A stretch of DNA of 64,000 bases, taken from positions 620,001 through 684,000 of the forward strand of contig JABZFP010000030.1 of assembly GCA_014237395.1 (NCBI GenBank). The letters are read 5' to 3'. Within the stretch, counting starts at the first letter, position 1. Each line of letters opens with the position of its first letter. A model generated the notes under the pieces. The model made no database searches and had not been told where the DNA came from. It saw nothing but the letters and a program-made list of their open reading frames with translations. Position numbers and translations under genes: made by a program. This document shows positions 44,225 through 52,492 of the stretch, in pieces. This DNA is from Desulfobacteraceae bacterium (lineage in GTDB: Bacteria; Desulfobacterota; Desulfobacteria; Desulfobacterales; UBA5852).

Positions 44225-45619
44225 ATGGAAGCGACCGTCAATTGGAACGCATACGATGTTGAAGAGATGGTGCGTGGCGACCGGGACTACCTGTGGCACC
44301 ATATCAAGCCCCACAAACTCTTCCAAAACGGTGAACAGATGATCATCGTGGAAGGGAAGGGGCTGATCGTAAAGGATATTCGCGGCCGTGAATACCTGGA
44401 CGCCACCTCCGGCGGGGTCTGGAGTGTCATGGTCGGCCATGGGCGCGAAAGCGTGGCCAAGGTGGTATACGACCAGTTGGTGAAACTGGGCTACTACGCA
44501 GGATCGGTCGGCAATATCCCGACCATTAAATTTGCCGCCAAACTGGTGGAATTGCTGCCGCGGTTAAATAAGGTCTATTTTTCCAACAGTGGCTCCGAAG
44601 CCAATGAAAAGGCCTTCAAGATCGTTCGCCAGCTGTCGCATATGGATGCTGATCGTCAGGGGAAATACAAGATTCTCTACCGTGACCGGGATTACCACGG
44701 CACCACCATCGGTACCCTCAGCGCCACCGGGCAGCATGAGCGCAAACAGGATTTTGGTCCCTTTGCCGAAGGGTTTGTCGAGTTTCCCCATGCCTGCTGC
44801 TATCGCTGTCCTTTTGATCTTGCCTATCCGGACTGTGATATCAAATGTGCGCGCTGTGTCGAAGATGTCATCCTGAAGGAAGGACCTGAAACGGTCGGTG
44901 GCTGTATCGTCGAACCCATTACGGCCGGCGGCGGGATTATTCCGCCGGTCAAGGAATACTATCCGATCCTGCAGGCGATCTGCCGCAAGTATGGGGTCTA
45001 CCTGATCATGGATGAAGTGGTGTGCGGTTTCGGGCGGACGGGCAAGTTCTGGGGCCATGCGCAGTATGACGTGGATCCGGAAATTGTGACGATGGCCAAG
45101 GGCTTGGCCAGTTCCTACATGCCGCTTTCGGCCACCGTCGTCAAGGATGCGATCTACGACAAATTCCTTTGCGATCCAGCCAGTGAAGACCAGCGCATGA
45201 ATTACTTCCGGGATATCAGTACTTACGGCGGCTGTGCCGGTGCAACGGCTGCCGCCCTGGAGAGCACCCGCATCATCGAAGAAGAAAACCTGGTGGAAAA
45301 CAGCCGAGTGGTGGGGGCCTACTTTCTCGACCAGCTCAATGGACTGGCGGACTTGCCCATGGTGGGAGATGTCCGTGGTGTGGGCCTCTTTGCCGGACTT
45401 GAATTCGTTAAAGACAAAACCACCAAGGAGCCGATTTCGGAAGGCGATATGGGACGCATCATGGGGCTGGTGGCACAGGAAGGGGTGCTTGTCGGGAAAA
45501 CGACCAGCAGCCTCCCCGGCAACAACACCATCATGAATTTTGCCCCGGCGTTGGTTGCCACCCGGAGCGACATCGACCGCATTGTCGGTGCCGTCAAAAA
45601 TGCGCTTGAAAAATACTGA
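44225..45619 (+). CDS. tpa: Taurine:pyruvate aminotransferase
   Basis: A PLP-dependent class III aminotransferase of 464 residues that moves the amino group of taurine to pyruvate, giving sulfoacetaldehyde and alanine. Motifs are YLDATSGGVWSVMVGHGRESVAK, VYFSNSGSEANEKAFKIVRQ, DRDYHGTTIGTLSATGQHERK, LIMDEVVCGFGRTGKFWG and the PLP lysine in IVTMAKGLASSYMPLSA. A central cysteine-rich insert (HACCYRCPFDLAYPDCDIKCARC) is as I recall it in Tpa. Between xsc and ald its role is nearly certain. AGGAG lies before the start. Confidence 0.95.
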   Translation: MEATVNWNAYDVEEMVRGDRDYLWHHIKPHKLFQNGEQMIIVEGKGLIVKDIRGREYLDATSGGVWSVMVGHGRESVAKVVYDQLVKLGYYAGSVGNIPTIKFAAKLVELLPRLNKVYFSNSGSEANEKAFKIVRQLSHMDADRQGKYKILYRDRDYHGTTIGTLSATGQHERKQDFGPFAEGFVEFPHACCYRCPFDLAYPDCDIKCARCVEDVILKEGPETVGGCIVEPITAGGGIIPPVKEYYPILQAICRKYGVYLIMDEVVCGFGRTGKFWGHAQYDVDPEIVTMAKGLASSYMPLSATVVKDAIYDKFLCDPASEDQRMNYFRDISTYGGCAGATAAALESTRIIEEENLVENSRVVGAYFLDQLNGLADLPMVGDVRGVGLFAGLEFVKDKTTKEPISEGDMGRIMGLVAQEGVLVGKTTSSLPGNNTIMNFAPALVATRSDIDRIVGAVKNALEKY

Positions 45620-45694
45620 TAAAATGATTTGATCGCCGGATAGGCAGCTGATAAAAAGCCGCTATGGCAAAACCAATTTGAGGGGGAGGACGCT

Positions 45695-46807
45695 ATGATC
45701 GTTGGGATACTGAAAGAGATCAAAACCGAAGAAAACCGCGTGTGCATGACACCGGCCGGTGCCGAAGTGATGAAGATGAACGGTCACCAGGTGCTGGTGG
45801 AAAAGCGCGCCGGTGTCGGCAGCGGATTCGAGGACAGCGATTATGCCGCTGTGGGGGCGGAACTGGTGGCAACGCCCCAGGAGATCTACGAACGCGCCGA
45901 CATGGTGATGCACGTAAAAGAGCCGCTGCCTTCCGAATACGACATGATCCGGGAAGGACAGATCGTTTTCACCTACCTGCACCTGGCGGCCGCCGAAGAA
46001 CTGACTCTTGCCATGATGAAAAGCGGTTGCATCGGCATTGCCTACGAAACGATCCAGAAAGCCGACCGCTCCCTGCCGCTGTTGACCCCCATGAGTGAAG
46101 TGGCCGGCCGCATGGCAATCCAGGAAGGGGCCAAATACCTGGAGATGCCCCAGGGCGGGCAGGGGGTTCTGCTTGGCGGTGTGCCCGGTGTCGAACCCGC
46201 CACGGTCGTCGTGATCGGCGGCGGGGTCGTGGGGACCAATGCGGCCAAGATGGCCTGCGGTCTGGGCGCCAAGGTATACATCCTTGACATGAACCTCGAC
46301 CGTTTGCGGTATCTGAGCGACGTGATGCCGGCCAACTGTTATCCGCTGATGTCCAGCCCGGCCGCCATCCGCAGCCTCCTGAAGGAAGCGGATCTGGTGG
46401 TGGGCGCCGTACTGATTCCAGGCGCCAAAGCCCCGCGGCTGGTGACCAACGATATGATCAGGGAAATGAAGAAGGGCGCGGTATTGGTGGACGTGGCCAT
46501 CGATCAGGGCGGGTGCTTCGAGTGCTCGCGGGCCACCACGCACACCGACCCGGTGTTTAAGCAGGACGGGGTGTTGGTTTACTGCGTGGCCAATATGCCC
46601 GGAGCGGTCGCCAAGACGTCCACCCTGGCGCTGACCAACGCGACCCTGCCGTATGCGTTGCAGATCGCCAACAAGGGCTGGCAGCGGGCCAGTGTGGAGA
46701 ACAAAGAAATTCGCCTTGGGCTCAATATCGTCAAGGGCAAGGTTACCTTCCGGGGCGTCGCCGAGGCGTTCGATCTGGAATATGTTGACGCCGACACGCT
46801 CATTTAA
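45695..46807 (+). CDS. ald: Alanine dehydrogenase
   Basis: Oxidises alanine to pyruvate and ammonia with NAD+. Here it regenerates the pyruvate used by Tpa. The 370-residue product shows the family start MIVGILKEIKTEENRVCMTPAGA, HVKEPLPSEYDM, FTYLHLAAAEELT, the NAD fold VVVIGGGVVGTNAAKMACGLGA, and the late HTDPVFKQDGVLVYCVANMPGAV. GGAGG lies before the start. A clear terminator follows, closing the taurine operon. No taurine transporter or phosphotransacetylase gene is within the window. Confidence 0.96.
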   Translation: MIVGILKEIKTEENRVCMTPAGAEVMKMNGHQVLVEKRAGVGSGFEDSDYAAVGAELVATPQEIYERADMVMHVKEPLPSEYDMIREGQIVFTYLHLAAAEELTLAMMKSGCIGIAYETIQKADRSLPLLTPMSEVAGRMAIQEGAKYLEMPQGGQGVLLGGVPGVEPATVVVIGGGVVGTNAAKMACGLGAKVYILDMNLDRLRYLSDVMPANCYPLMSSPAAIRSLLKEADLVVGAVLIPGAKAPRLVTNDMIREMKKGAVLVDVAIDQGGCFECSRATTHTDPVFKQDGVLVYCVANMPGAVAKTSTLALTNATLPYALQIANKGWQRASVENKEIRLGLNIVKGKVTFRGVAEAFDLEYVDADTLI

Positions 46808-46861
46808 ACGATCTTGAGGTAAAGGCCGTCAACAGCATTGTACCTTTCGCTATCGTTGTGT

Positions 46862-46905
46862 CCGGCACCATTTCCGTCAATGGAGGTGGTGCCGGTGTTA
46901 TTTTG
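46862..46905 (+). terminator. Rho-independent terminator after ald
   Basis: CCGGCACCA pairs with TGGTGCCGG (nine bases, 16-base loop), followed by TGTTATTTTG. It closes the xsc-tpa-ald operon. Confidence 0.75.
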
Positions 46906-47292
46906 TGCCTTTCAATTGCAGCGCGGTATGATCAAGGCGTTTGAACGCAAACCTCGTTGCGTTTGGGATATAGCCGGTTTTCACAATCGGGTCATCTTCG
47001 GGATACGCTCAATGCCCTGCCCGTGGCCGGAATCTGTCAAAATTGAAGTTGTCAGAAATAATCCGCTTTTGCTATTGTTGCACCGCAGATTAATTTTTGT
47101 TAGTCAAAATAAGCCTTTTCTACATTAAGTCGGCATCCCCGCCTTACCGTGCAAACGGCTCAAATCAAGTTTTGACGTAATGAATCTCAAATCCGGATTC
47201 ATTTTGGATATCCCGGTTGATGAAGCTGTAATATTCAACATCAGACCCAATCCCTATATTTGATTGAAAGTGTCTCAGAATAATTTCTGCCT
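46906..47292. other. Gene-free, AT-richer stretch before the cassette pair
   Basis: This stretch of nearly 400 bases has lower GC than its surroundings and no reading frame with a ribosome site or recognisable protein. A short reading frame running from the ald terminator into it looks accidental. It may be the decayed flank of the integron-type cassettes that follow; I could not identify an attI or a further attC here. Confidence 0.5.
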
Positions 47293-47319
47293 GTTATTAT
47301 CCTGCATCAGGATAATAAC
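47293..47319. promoter_or_regulatory. Perfect 12-bp palindrome at the cassette border
   Basis: GTTATTATCCTG-cat-CAGGATAATAAC is a perfect inverted repeat ending two bases before the 5' border of the first cassette and 48 bases before the diadenylate cyclase start. It could be an operator, a hairpin at the 5' end of the transcript, or part of the recombination target. No known regulator site was recognised. Confidence 0.5.
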
Positions 47320-47322
47320 GTG

Positions 47323-48365
47323 TTAAGTTTAATAAACTGCTACGTGACACATTTTGGTGGGGGAAGCATGACGAAAGTCGATAATCCTGAGAAAGGCATC
47401 TGTTCTGACGAAGACCGGGCTCGAATGGTCGTTCGAATAGCCGAAGTGGCCCAGGCTCATTGCATCATCTGTGTCACTGAGAGTGGAGCCTTTGCTAGAC
47501 ACCTTCTGGGCTTCACAAGTCAATACCGTATCATTGCCGCCACGGCGACCCCCGAGACATGCGATTCCCTGGCTGAAGCCGGTCTGGTGACAATACGTTT
47601 GCCACTTCACGCGATCGACAAACACAGACAGATCCGCCATGTTCTCTCTGTTGCGCTTAAATCGAACAATGTTTCGGCCGGGGAACTTGTCGTTTGTGCT
47701 GTGGGCCAAGATGTCTACCCCGGCGAGGCCAACTTGGTTGTTGTGACGGAGGTGGAACCGGACCTTGAAGAGCTGGTTATTACTGATCTGGTGAAGCTGA
47801 CAGACGGGATTAGGCCCAAGGCCCTCGACTGTGCTGTCACCATTGCCTGCAAGATTGGAAGGGCTGCCCGACGTGGGAAGCGGATCGGCGCTATATTTAT
47901 GCTTGGCGATTCAATAGAGGTTCTGAAAGGCTCCAGGCAACTCATACCCAATCCGTTCAAAGGACACGAGTATGCCGACCGGACGATCATGAACTTGGAA
48001 ATCCACGACGCAATCGTTGAGCTGGCCAAGCTCGACGGCGCCTTCGTCATCCGCGGCGATGGCTTCGTCCAAACAGCAGGTGTGTTCCTATCAGCCTTCG
48101 AGGTGGACGTGGAGTTGCCCGCCGGTTTGGGAACTCGACACGCGGCGGCCGCTGCCGTCACAGCCCGTTCCGCTGCCACAGGGGTCGTTGTATCAGCGAC
48201 CGACGGTAACGTTCGTGTATTTTCTGCCGGCCGGATGGTGCTTAGAATGGATCCCGACATAGCGCATGGTCCAATTCGCATGGGCGAGTGAAGCCGAGTA
48301 GACCAGGAATCACTTAACAATGCCATGCAGGCGGACGCTCGTACCTCGCGCCGCTGACGGCCACG
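47323..48365 (+). mobile_element. Integron-type gene cassette 1 (diadenylate cyclase)
   Basis: The 5' border is GTTAAGT, fitting the integron core GTTRRRY. The 3' end carries a 60-base attC-like site whose R'' box, ACTTAAC, is the exact complement of that 5' GTTAAGT, as expected because both come from the single core site of the circular cassette. One gene fills it, in the usual cassette orientation. Confidence 0.7.
47368..48291 (+). CDS. DacZ-like diadenylate cyclase (c-di-AMP synthase)
   Basis: A 307-residue protein. The C-terminal half is a DisA_N/DAC domain with the catalytic motifs DGAFVIRGDG (Asp at 223) and GTRHAAAAAVTARSAATGVVVSATDGNVRVF (Arg-His at 257-258), which make c-di-AMP from two ATP. 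The N-terminal half (ICVTESGAFARHLLGFTSQYRIIAATA ... VVCAVGQDVYPGEANLVVVTEV) looks like the pyruvate-kinase C-terminal alpha/beta fold. As I recall, this pairing defines the DacZ/CdaZ class known mainly from archaea. The ATG follows a GGGGGAAG ribosome site; a GTG start 48 bases earlier is possible. It is the only gene of an integron-type cassette, which implies lateral transfer. Confidence 0.82.
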   Translation: MTKVDNPEKGICSDEDRARMVVRIAEVAQAHCIICVTESGAFARHLLGFTSQYRIIAATATPETCDSLAEAGLVTIRLPLHAIDKHRQIRHVLSVALKSNNVSAGELVVCAVGQDVYPGEANLVVVTEVEPDLEELVITDLVKLTDGIRPKALDCAVTIACKIGRAARRGKRIGAIFMLGDSIEVLKGSRQLIPNPFKGHEYADRTIMNLEIHDAIVELAKLDGAFVIRGDGFVQTAGVFLSAFEVDVELPAGLGTRHAAAAAVTARSAATGVVVSATDGNVRVFSAGRMVLRMDPDIAHGPIRMGE

Positions 48366-48371
48366 TTCTGT
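48312..48371 (+). repeat. attC-like recombination site 1 (60 bp)
   Basis: R'' ACTTAAC and R' GTTCTGT lie 60 bases apart. Between them CAgGCGGaCGC pairs with GCGCCGCTG, leaving two unpaired bases (g, a) on the same strand, the hallmark of integron attC hairpins. R'' fits RYYYAAC exactly. R' departs from GTTRRRY after GTT but begins the next cassette, as the model predicts. Confidence 0.65.
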
Positions 48372-49299
48372 TTAATCTGGTAAGGAGTGAGAATGTTCGA
48401 AATGTTAGAGAGAATCAACGAACGGCCTGAACCGTTTCAATTCTACACCGCCAGCGACTTATGGACGGATGACCATACGTCTGCCCAGATGCTCTCATAT
48501 CACCTCAATGATGATATTGACCTTTCGTCTCGAAATGCGCGGTTTGTCAATCAATCTGTGGAATGGATCGCTTCCCGCTTCAATCTTGGTGCGGGGACGA
48601 AGATTGCCGACTTCGGCTGCGGACCAGGGTTGTACGCTTCAAGGCTGGCTCAACGAAATGCAGATGTAACCGGGATAGACTTCTCAAAAAGATCGATTCA
48701 GTACGCACAGGAAGTTGCAATTAAAGATGGACTGGCTATCCACTATGTAAATGAGAACTATTTGGATTTTGAAACAGATGATCGCTTTCATCTCATCATG
48801 ATGATCATGTGCGATTTCTGCGCCCTCAGCCCCATCCAGAGAAAAAATATGCTGAGCAAGTTTTACACAATCTTAGAACCGGGCGGTTCGGTTTTGCTCG
48901 ATGTCTATTCGCTGACGGCTTTCGAACAGCGTGAAGAGGCCGCAACTTACGAAACAAATCTTCTTGATGGTTTCTGGTCGCCGGACAAATATTATGGTTT
49001 CCTGAATACGTTCAAATACGAGGAAGAAAAGGTCGTCCTTGACAAGTATACGCTCATTGAAGCATCACGCACACGAACCGTCTATAACTGGCTGCAATAT
49101 TTCAGTCCAGAAGCACTTGAGAGTGAGTTTGTGGAGGTCGGGTTTACCATTGACAAGCTTTATTCGGATGTGACGGGTTCACAGTTCGACATGGAAAAAA
49201 CTGAATTAGCCGTTGTCGCCAAGAAGCTATAGAACATTCAAAATGATAGAACAGGGCTAATTCAGCCGACGAAAAAAGCCGCGCAGCTGATTGACGGCG
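48366..49299 (+). mobile_element. Integron-type gene cassette 2 (methyltransferase)
   Basis: It begins TTCTGT right after the G of the preceding attC core, with the gene start only 27 bases inside, and ends in a second 60-base attC-like site. The R'' box of that site, ATAGAAC, pairs with GTTCTGT at the 5' border through six Watson-Crick pairs and one G-T wobble. Confidence 0.65.
48393..49232 (+). CDS. Class I SAM-dependent methyltransferase
   Basis: A 279-residue methyltransferase with the SAM-binding loop KIADFGCGPGLYASRLAQRN, the acidic ribose ligand in DVTGIDFSKRSIQYAQEVA, and the motif IV-VI region FHLIMMIMCDFCALSP ... LEPGGSVLLDVYS. The C-terminal part (YNWLQYFSPEALESEFVEVGFTIDKLY) resembles ubiquinone/small-molecule methyltransferases of the Methyltransf_11/25 type; the substrate is unknown. 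AAGGAG precedes the start. Its base composition is clearly more AT-rich than the surrounding chromosome. It is the only gene of the second integron-type cassette. Confidence 0.85.
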   Translation: MFEMLERINERPEPFQFYTASDLWTDDHTSAQMLSYHLNDDIDLSSRNARFVNQSVEWIASRFNLGAGTKIADFGCGPGLYASRLAQRNADVTGIDFSKRSIQYAQEVAIKDGLAIHYVNENYLDFETDDRFHLIMMIMCDFCALSPIQRKNMLSKFYTILEPGGSVLLDVYSLTAFEQREEAATYETNLLDGFWSPDKYYGFLNTFKYEEEKVVLDKYTLIEASRTRTVYNWLQYFSPEALESEFVEVGFTIDKLYSDVTGSQFDMEKTELAVVAKKL

Positions 49300-49305
49300 T
49301 TATGC
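49246..49305 (+). repeat. attC-like recombination site 2 (60 bp)
   Basis: R'' ATAGAAC and R' GTTATGC lie 60 bases apart, the same length as site 1. AATtCAGC pairs with GCTGATT leaving one unpaired T, and further inner pairs leave an unpaired A on the same strand, with six-base unpaired spacers on each side (AGGGCT and GACGGC). Confidence 0.65.
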
Positions 49306-49551
49306 AAATATCACATTGATCCATGGTTTCAGAAAATTCTGCAGGCGATAATTCCAACATTGGCAAAGTTTTAAACCATTTCTATTCATTGGGAATTTAT
49401 ATTTTTGTCAATTTTGTCATCGCTGAACACAACCAGCAGCACCTCTCCCTGAATTATAAGACCACCGACACCAGCGGAATACTTTGGAATGAACTCGCCC
49501 GAACTCCCTGCCAACAACTGCTGGCAATTACTTGGGGAGGTTTACAGAACC
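49306..49551. other. AT-rich flank after cassette 2, possibly a broken third cassette
   Basis: A reading frame opens 18 bases after the attC core without a ribosome site and runs into the 3' end of the convergent LKR-like gene. No third attC was found. The first half is AT-rich (for example AATTTATATTTTTGTCAATT), so it may be a truncated cassette or old flank. No supported gene. Confidence 0.4.
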
Positions 49552-50874
49552 TTACTGTCCGGATAGCTTTTCCAGGTGCGTTTCCAGATACCGGTAGTCC
49601 GGGGTCAGGCGACCTTGCCACAGGATGGTCGCCCGTTTGATTTCCGGGGGTAGATCGAGATGGTAAAAATCTGACGGATGATCCGGATTTGGTAACGCCG
49701 GTAAAAAGTCCTTAAACAAGCGGCTGAAATAAACGGAGGATTCACGGGGCAGCTCGGCGAAAAGAATTTCAACCGCCATGACGACGGGGCCGTGTCCTTG
49801 GACGCCATCCGTCACCCGGCCGCTGTCCGGGTGAAACACATACAGGGGCCGGTCAAGATAGGAGGGCTGGACCGTACATGCCAGTGCGCCGTCCACATCG
49901 CAGCTGATATCGGCCACGACGCGCAGGCGCGGTTTTCGCCCGTCGGCCCACAAGGCCCGGCAGTCGGCTTGGTTCAACAGACGGGGGTAGCGTTCGTCCC
50001 AGTAGATGCCGTTCACCAGGAGGGTCAGCTCACCCAGTTCCCGGCCGACGGCGCGGGTGTATTTTTGTTTGCCGTATTGATAGTAGTCTTCCAGACCGAA
50101 GGTGGTTTCGCTGTCCCGCGGGCGGACCAGGTCTTTTTCCTGATAGACGACTTTGTAAAGACGGTCGGTGCGGTCGGACGGGCTGGCTGCCATTTTGGCA
50201 ACTGTTCCGGGCGCGATTTCTTCGAAAGGAAGCAGATCGAAGATTTCCTGGGCCCCCCGGGACACGTTGCCATAGCCGGCAAAGCCGACCATCAGCGGGT
50301 GAACTTCCGGGGGGATGCCCTGGATCATGATATCTTCCCCCACGCGTGCGATTGCTTCTTTGGCGTCTGCCAGGGAAGCGTAGGTCCGGGCCTGTCTTAA
50401 GCTGCTGAAGGGGTTGGCGATACCTTCAACATCCAGGCGCTGCCCGAGGGCCCACAGGCCGTTGATCATACCGGCCAGGCCGGCGTATTGGCCGAACGCA
50501 ATCAGCCGTCGGCCCTGATCGTTTACAATGCGCTCGTAGTCAATCAAGGTATCGCCGAGGGCCATCATCTGCTTCAGCATGGGCATGTTGTAGGGCTGTC
50601 CCTTGATGACGTGGGAGAAGAAGACGTAGGTTTTGTTCGGTTCAAGTAGGTCGCTGGGAATTTCTTTTAGCCCGATGATGACATCGCAGTCAGAGAGATC
50701 AGCCTGTAGCGGAATCCCGGCCTGGGTATATTCTTCGTCCTTGAATGCCCGTTGGGGGCTTCCCTGGACCACCACGGGCAGCCCCTCGGTTCGCAAGGCG
50801 GCCATGTCTTCCGGCGTGAGGGGGGTGCATCGCTCCCATTCGCTTTTATCCTCGGTGCGTATGCCGATCTTCAT
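49552..50874 (-). CDS. LKR-like domain protein (lysine-ketoglutarate reductase/saccharopine dehydrogenase family)
   Basis: A 440-residue protein resembling the N-terminal (reductase) half of the bifunctional AASS enzyme and alanine-dehydrogenase-like folds: MKIGIRTEDKSEWERCTPLTPEDM, DCDVIIGLKEIPSDLLEPNKTYVFFSHVIKGQPYNMPML, DYERIVNDQGRRLIAFGQYAGLAGM, VGFAGYGNVSRGAQEIFDLLP and ADISCDVDGALACT. The saccharopine-cleaving half is absent and no lysine-degradation gene is adjacent, so its substrate is uncertain. The start has only a weak ribosome site. It is followed by no gene on its strand before the cassette region. Confidence 0.8.
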   Translation of the reverse strand: MKIGIRTEDKSEWERCTPLTPEDMAALRTEGLPVVVQGSPQRAFKDEEYTQAGIPLQADLSDCDVIIGLKEIPSDLLEPNKTYVFFSHVIKGQPYNMPMLKQMMALGDTLIDYERIVNDQGRRLIAFGQYAGLAGMINGLWALGQRLDVEGIANPFSSLRQARTYASLADAKEAIARVGEDIMIQGIPPEVHPLMVGFAGYGNVSRGAQEIFDLLPFEEIAPGTVAKMAASPSDRTDRLYKVVYQEKDLVRPRDSETTFGLEDYYQYGKQKYTRAVGRELGELTLLVNGIYWDERYPRLLNQADCRALWADGRKPRLRVVADISCDVDGALACTVQPSYLDRPLYVFHPDSGRVTDGVQGHGPVVMAVEILFAELPRESSVYFSRLFKDFLPALPNPDHPSDFYHLDLPPEIKRATILWQGRLTPDYRYLETHLEKLSGQ

Positions 50875-50946
50875 GTCGTTATCTTTCGGAGGAATGTGTC
50901 ATTAATGCGTGGGCGACCTGAGGCCTTCCGCTTTGCGGGAGGAGAC

Positions 50947-52251
50947 TCACTCTTTGGACAGTCGCAGGCGTACGGCATTGGCGTGGGCATCGAGGCCTTC
51001 GATTTCAGCCAGGTGGATGATGTCGCGGCCTTCCCGGGACAAGGCCTGGGCGGTGTAGCGGATCAGGCTGGTCTTTTTGATGAAGTTGTCCACTGAAAGG
51101 GCCGATGAGAAGCGGGCCGTTCCCATCGTGGGAAGCACGTGGTTCGGTCCGGCAATGTAATCGCCGACCGGTTCGGGGGTGTAAGCGCCCAGAAAGACGG
51201 CCCCGGCATTGCGGATGTCGCCCACGATATCCATGGGGCGATCCGTCATCAGTTCAAGGTGCTCGGGGGCGATCCGGTTGGCGAGATCGACGGCTGTGGC
51301 AAGGTCGGGGACCTGCATGATGAGGCCGAAATCACGGATGGAGGCCGCGGCGATCTCCCGGCGGTTGAGATGGTCCAGTTGGCGGTTCAGGGCTTGGCCA
51401 ACCGCCTTTGCCAGGTCCGGGTCGGTCGTCAGCAGAACGGCGGAGGCCATGGGATCGTGCTCGGCCTGGGAGAGCATGTCGGCGGCTACGAATTCCGCAT
51501 CGGCGGTCCGGTCGGCGATGATCAGGATTTCGCTGGGTCCGGCCACCATGTCGATGCCCACCGTGCCGGCCACCAGCTTCTTGGCCAGGGTCACGAAAAG
51601 ATTGCCGGGGCCGACAATGACGTCGACCGGGGGAATGGACTCCGTGCCGTAAGCCAGGGCCGCAATGGACCAGGCGCTCCCGACGCGGTAGACGGCATCG
51701 ATGCCGCAGGCCTGGGCCGCTGCCAGGAGATGCGGATTGACCTGCCCGTCTCGGGTGGGGGGCGTGACCATGATGCGGTTGGGCACCCCAGCGATGCGCG
51801 CCGGTATGGCTCCCATGAGGACCGACGATACCAAGGGTGTCTGGCCGCCCTGGCCGCCGGGGACATAGATGCCGGCGGAACCGACCGGATGGAACAACTG
51901 TCCCAGCAGCACGCCTTCCCGGGCCGGATCGACCCAGGATTTACGAAACTGCTGTCGATGGAAGGACGCGACCTGGTTGACGGCGCGTTTGAGCGCCGTC
52001 TTGAAGCGGCGGCTCACGGCTTTGGTTGCGGCTTGAATCTCTTCGGCCGGAACCTGAAGCAGGCTGGCTTTCATGTGGGGGGCGTCGAACTTTCGAGTAT
52101 AGGCCACCAGAGCCTTGTCGCCGTTGCGGCGCACATCGTCGATGATGCGGGCGACCGCCTGGATATCTTTTTTCCGGAAAGCAAGGCTGCGGCGGCTGAT
52201 GGCGGTCAGCTTTTTTTCGGCGGCCTGCGAAGGATAGCGGTAGATTTGCAT
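50947..52251 (-). CDS. hisD: Histidinol dehydrogenase
   Basis: Catalyses the last two steps of histidine synthesis, from histidinol to histidine with NAD+. The 434-residue product has FHPVGSAGIYVPGG, the central VGPGNLFVTLAKKLVAGTVGIDMVAGPSEILIIAD, SQAEHDPMASAVLLT (zinc and catalytic residues), RIAPEHLELM (catalytic Glu-His) and YIAGPNHVLPTMGTARFSSALSV. Length is normal. The upstream GGGAG is about 13 bases from the start. Other his genes are not seen in the window, so histidine genes are dispersed here. Confidence 0.96.
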   Translation of the reverse strand: MQIYRYPSQAAEKKLTAISRRSLAFRKKDIQAVARIIDDVRRNGDKALVAYTRKFDAPHMKASLLQVPAEEIQAATKAVSRRFKTALKRAVNQVASFHRQQFRKSWVDPAREGVLLGQLFHPVGSAGIYVPGGQGGQTPLVSSVLMGAIPARIAGVPNRIMVTPPTRDGQVNPHLLAAAQACGIDAVYRVGSAWSIAALAYGTESIPPVDVIVGPGNLFVTLAKKLVAGTVGIDMVAGPSEILIIADRTADAEFVAADMLSQAEHDPMASAVLLTTDPDLAKAVGQALNRQLDHLNRREIAAASIRDFGLIMQVPDLATAVDLANRIAPEHLELMTDRPMDIVGDIRNAGAVFLGAYTPEPVGDYIAGPNHVLPTMGTARFSSALSVDNFIKKTSLIRYTAQALSREGRDIIHLAEIEGLDAHANAVRLRLSKE

Positions 52252-52492
52252 GCGGTTTTTTTCTCCCGTTCAAAGGGGGTTGCCATTGTTCATTGTTCAT
52301 CATAAGGACCCCACGGGGGCCTGACAAGCGTCGCTCTCCCTATATTCCCTTTGGCATTGCCTGTCAAAGGCTCGGTGGGGTTGCCGCACATTCCCATTGA
52401 CAACCATGGATAGATTTGGTCAATTGCTTTCTTTTTACAGGCATGACGCCATTACCTTGAAATTCATTCGATCGCAACGCCGGAGGTCACCC

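Noticed and set aside
46838..47128. Open frame of 96 codons after ald
   Set aside because: It begins inside the region leading into the ald terminator, runs through its stem, lacks a ribosome site and looks random.
49323..49640. Open frame starting shortly after the second attC
   Set aside because: No ribosome site, no closing attC, and its end overlaps the LKR-like gene; kept only as a possible broken cassette.
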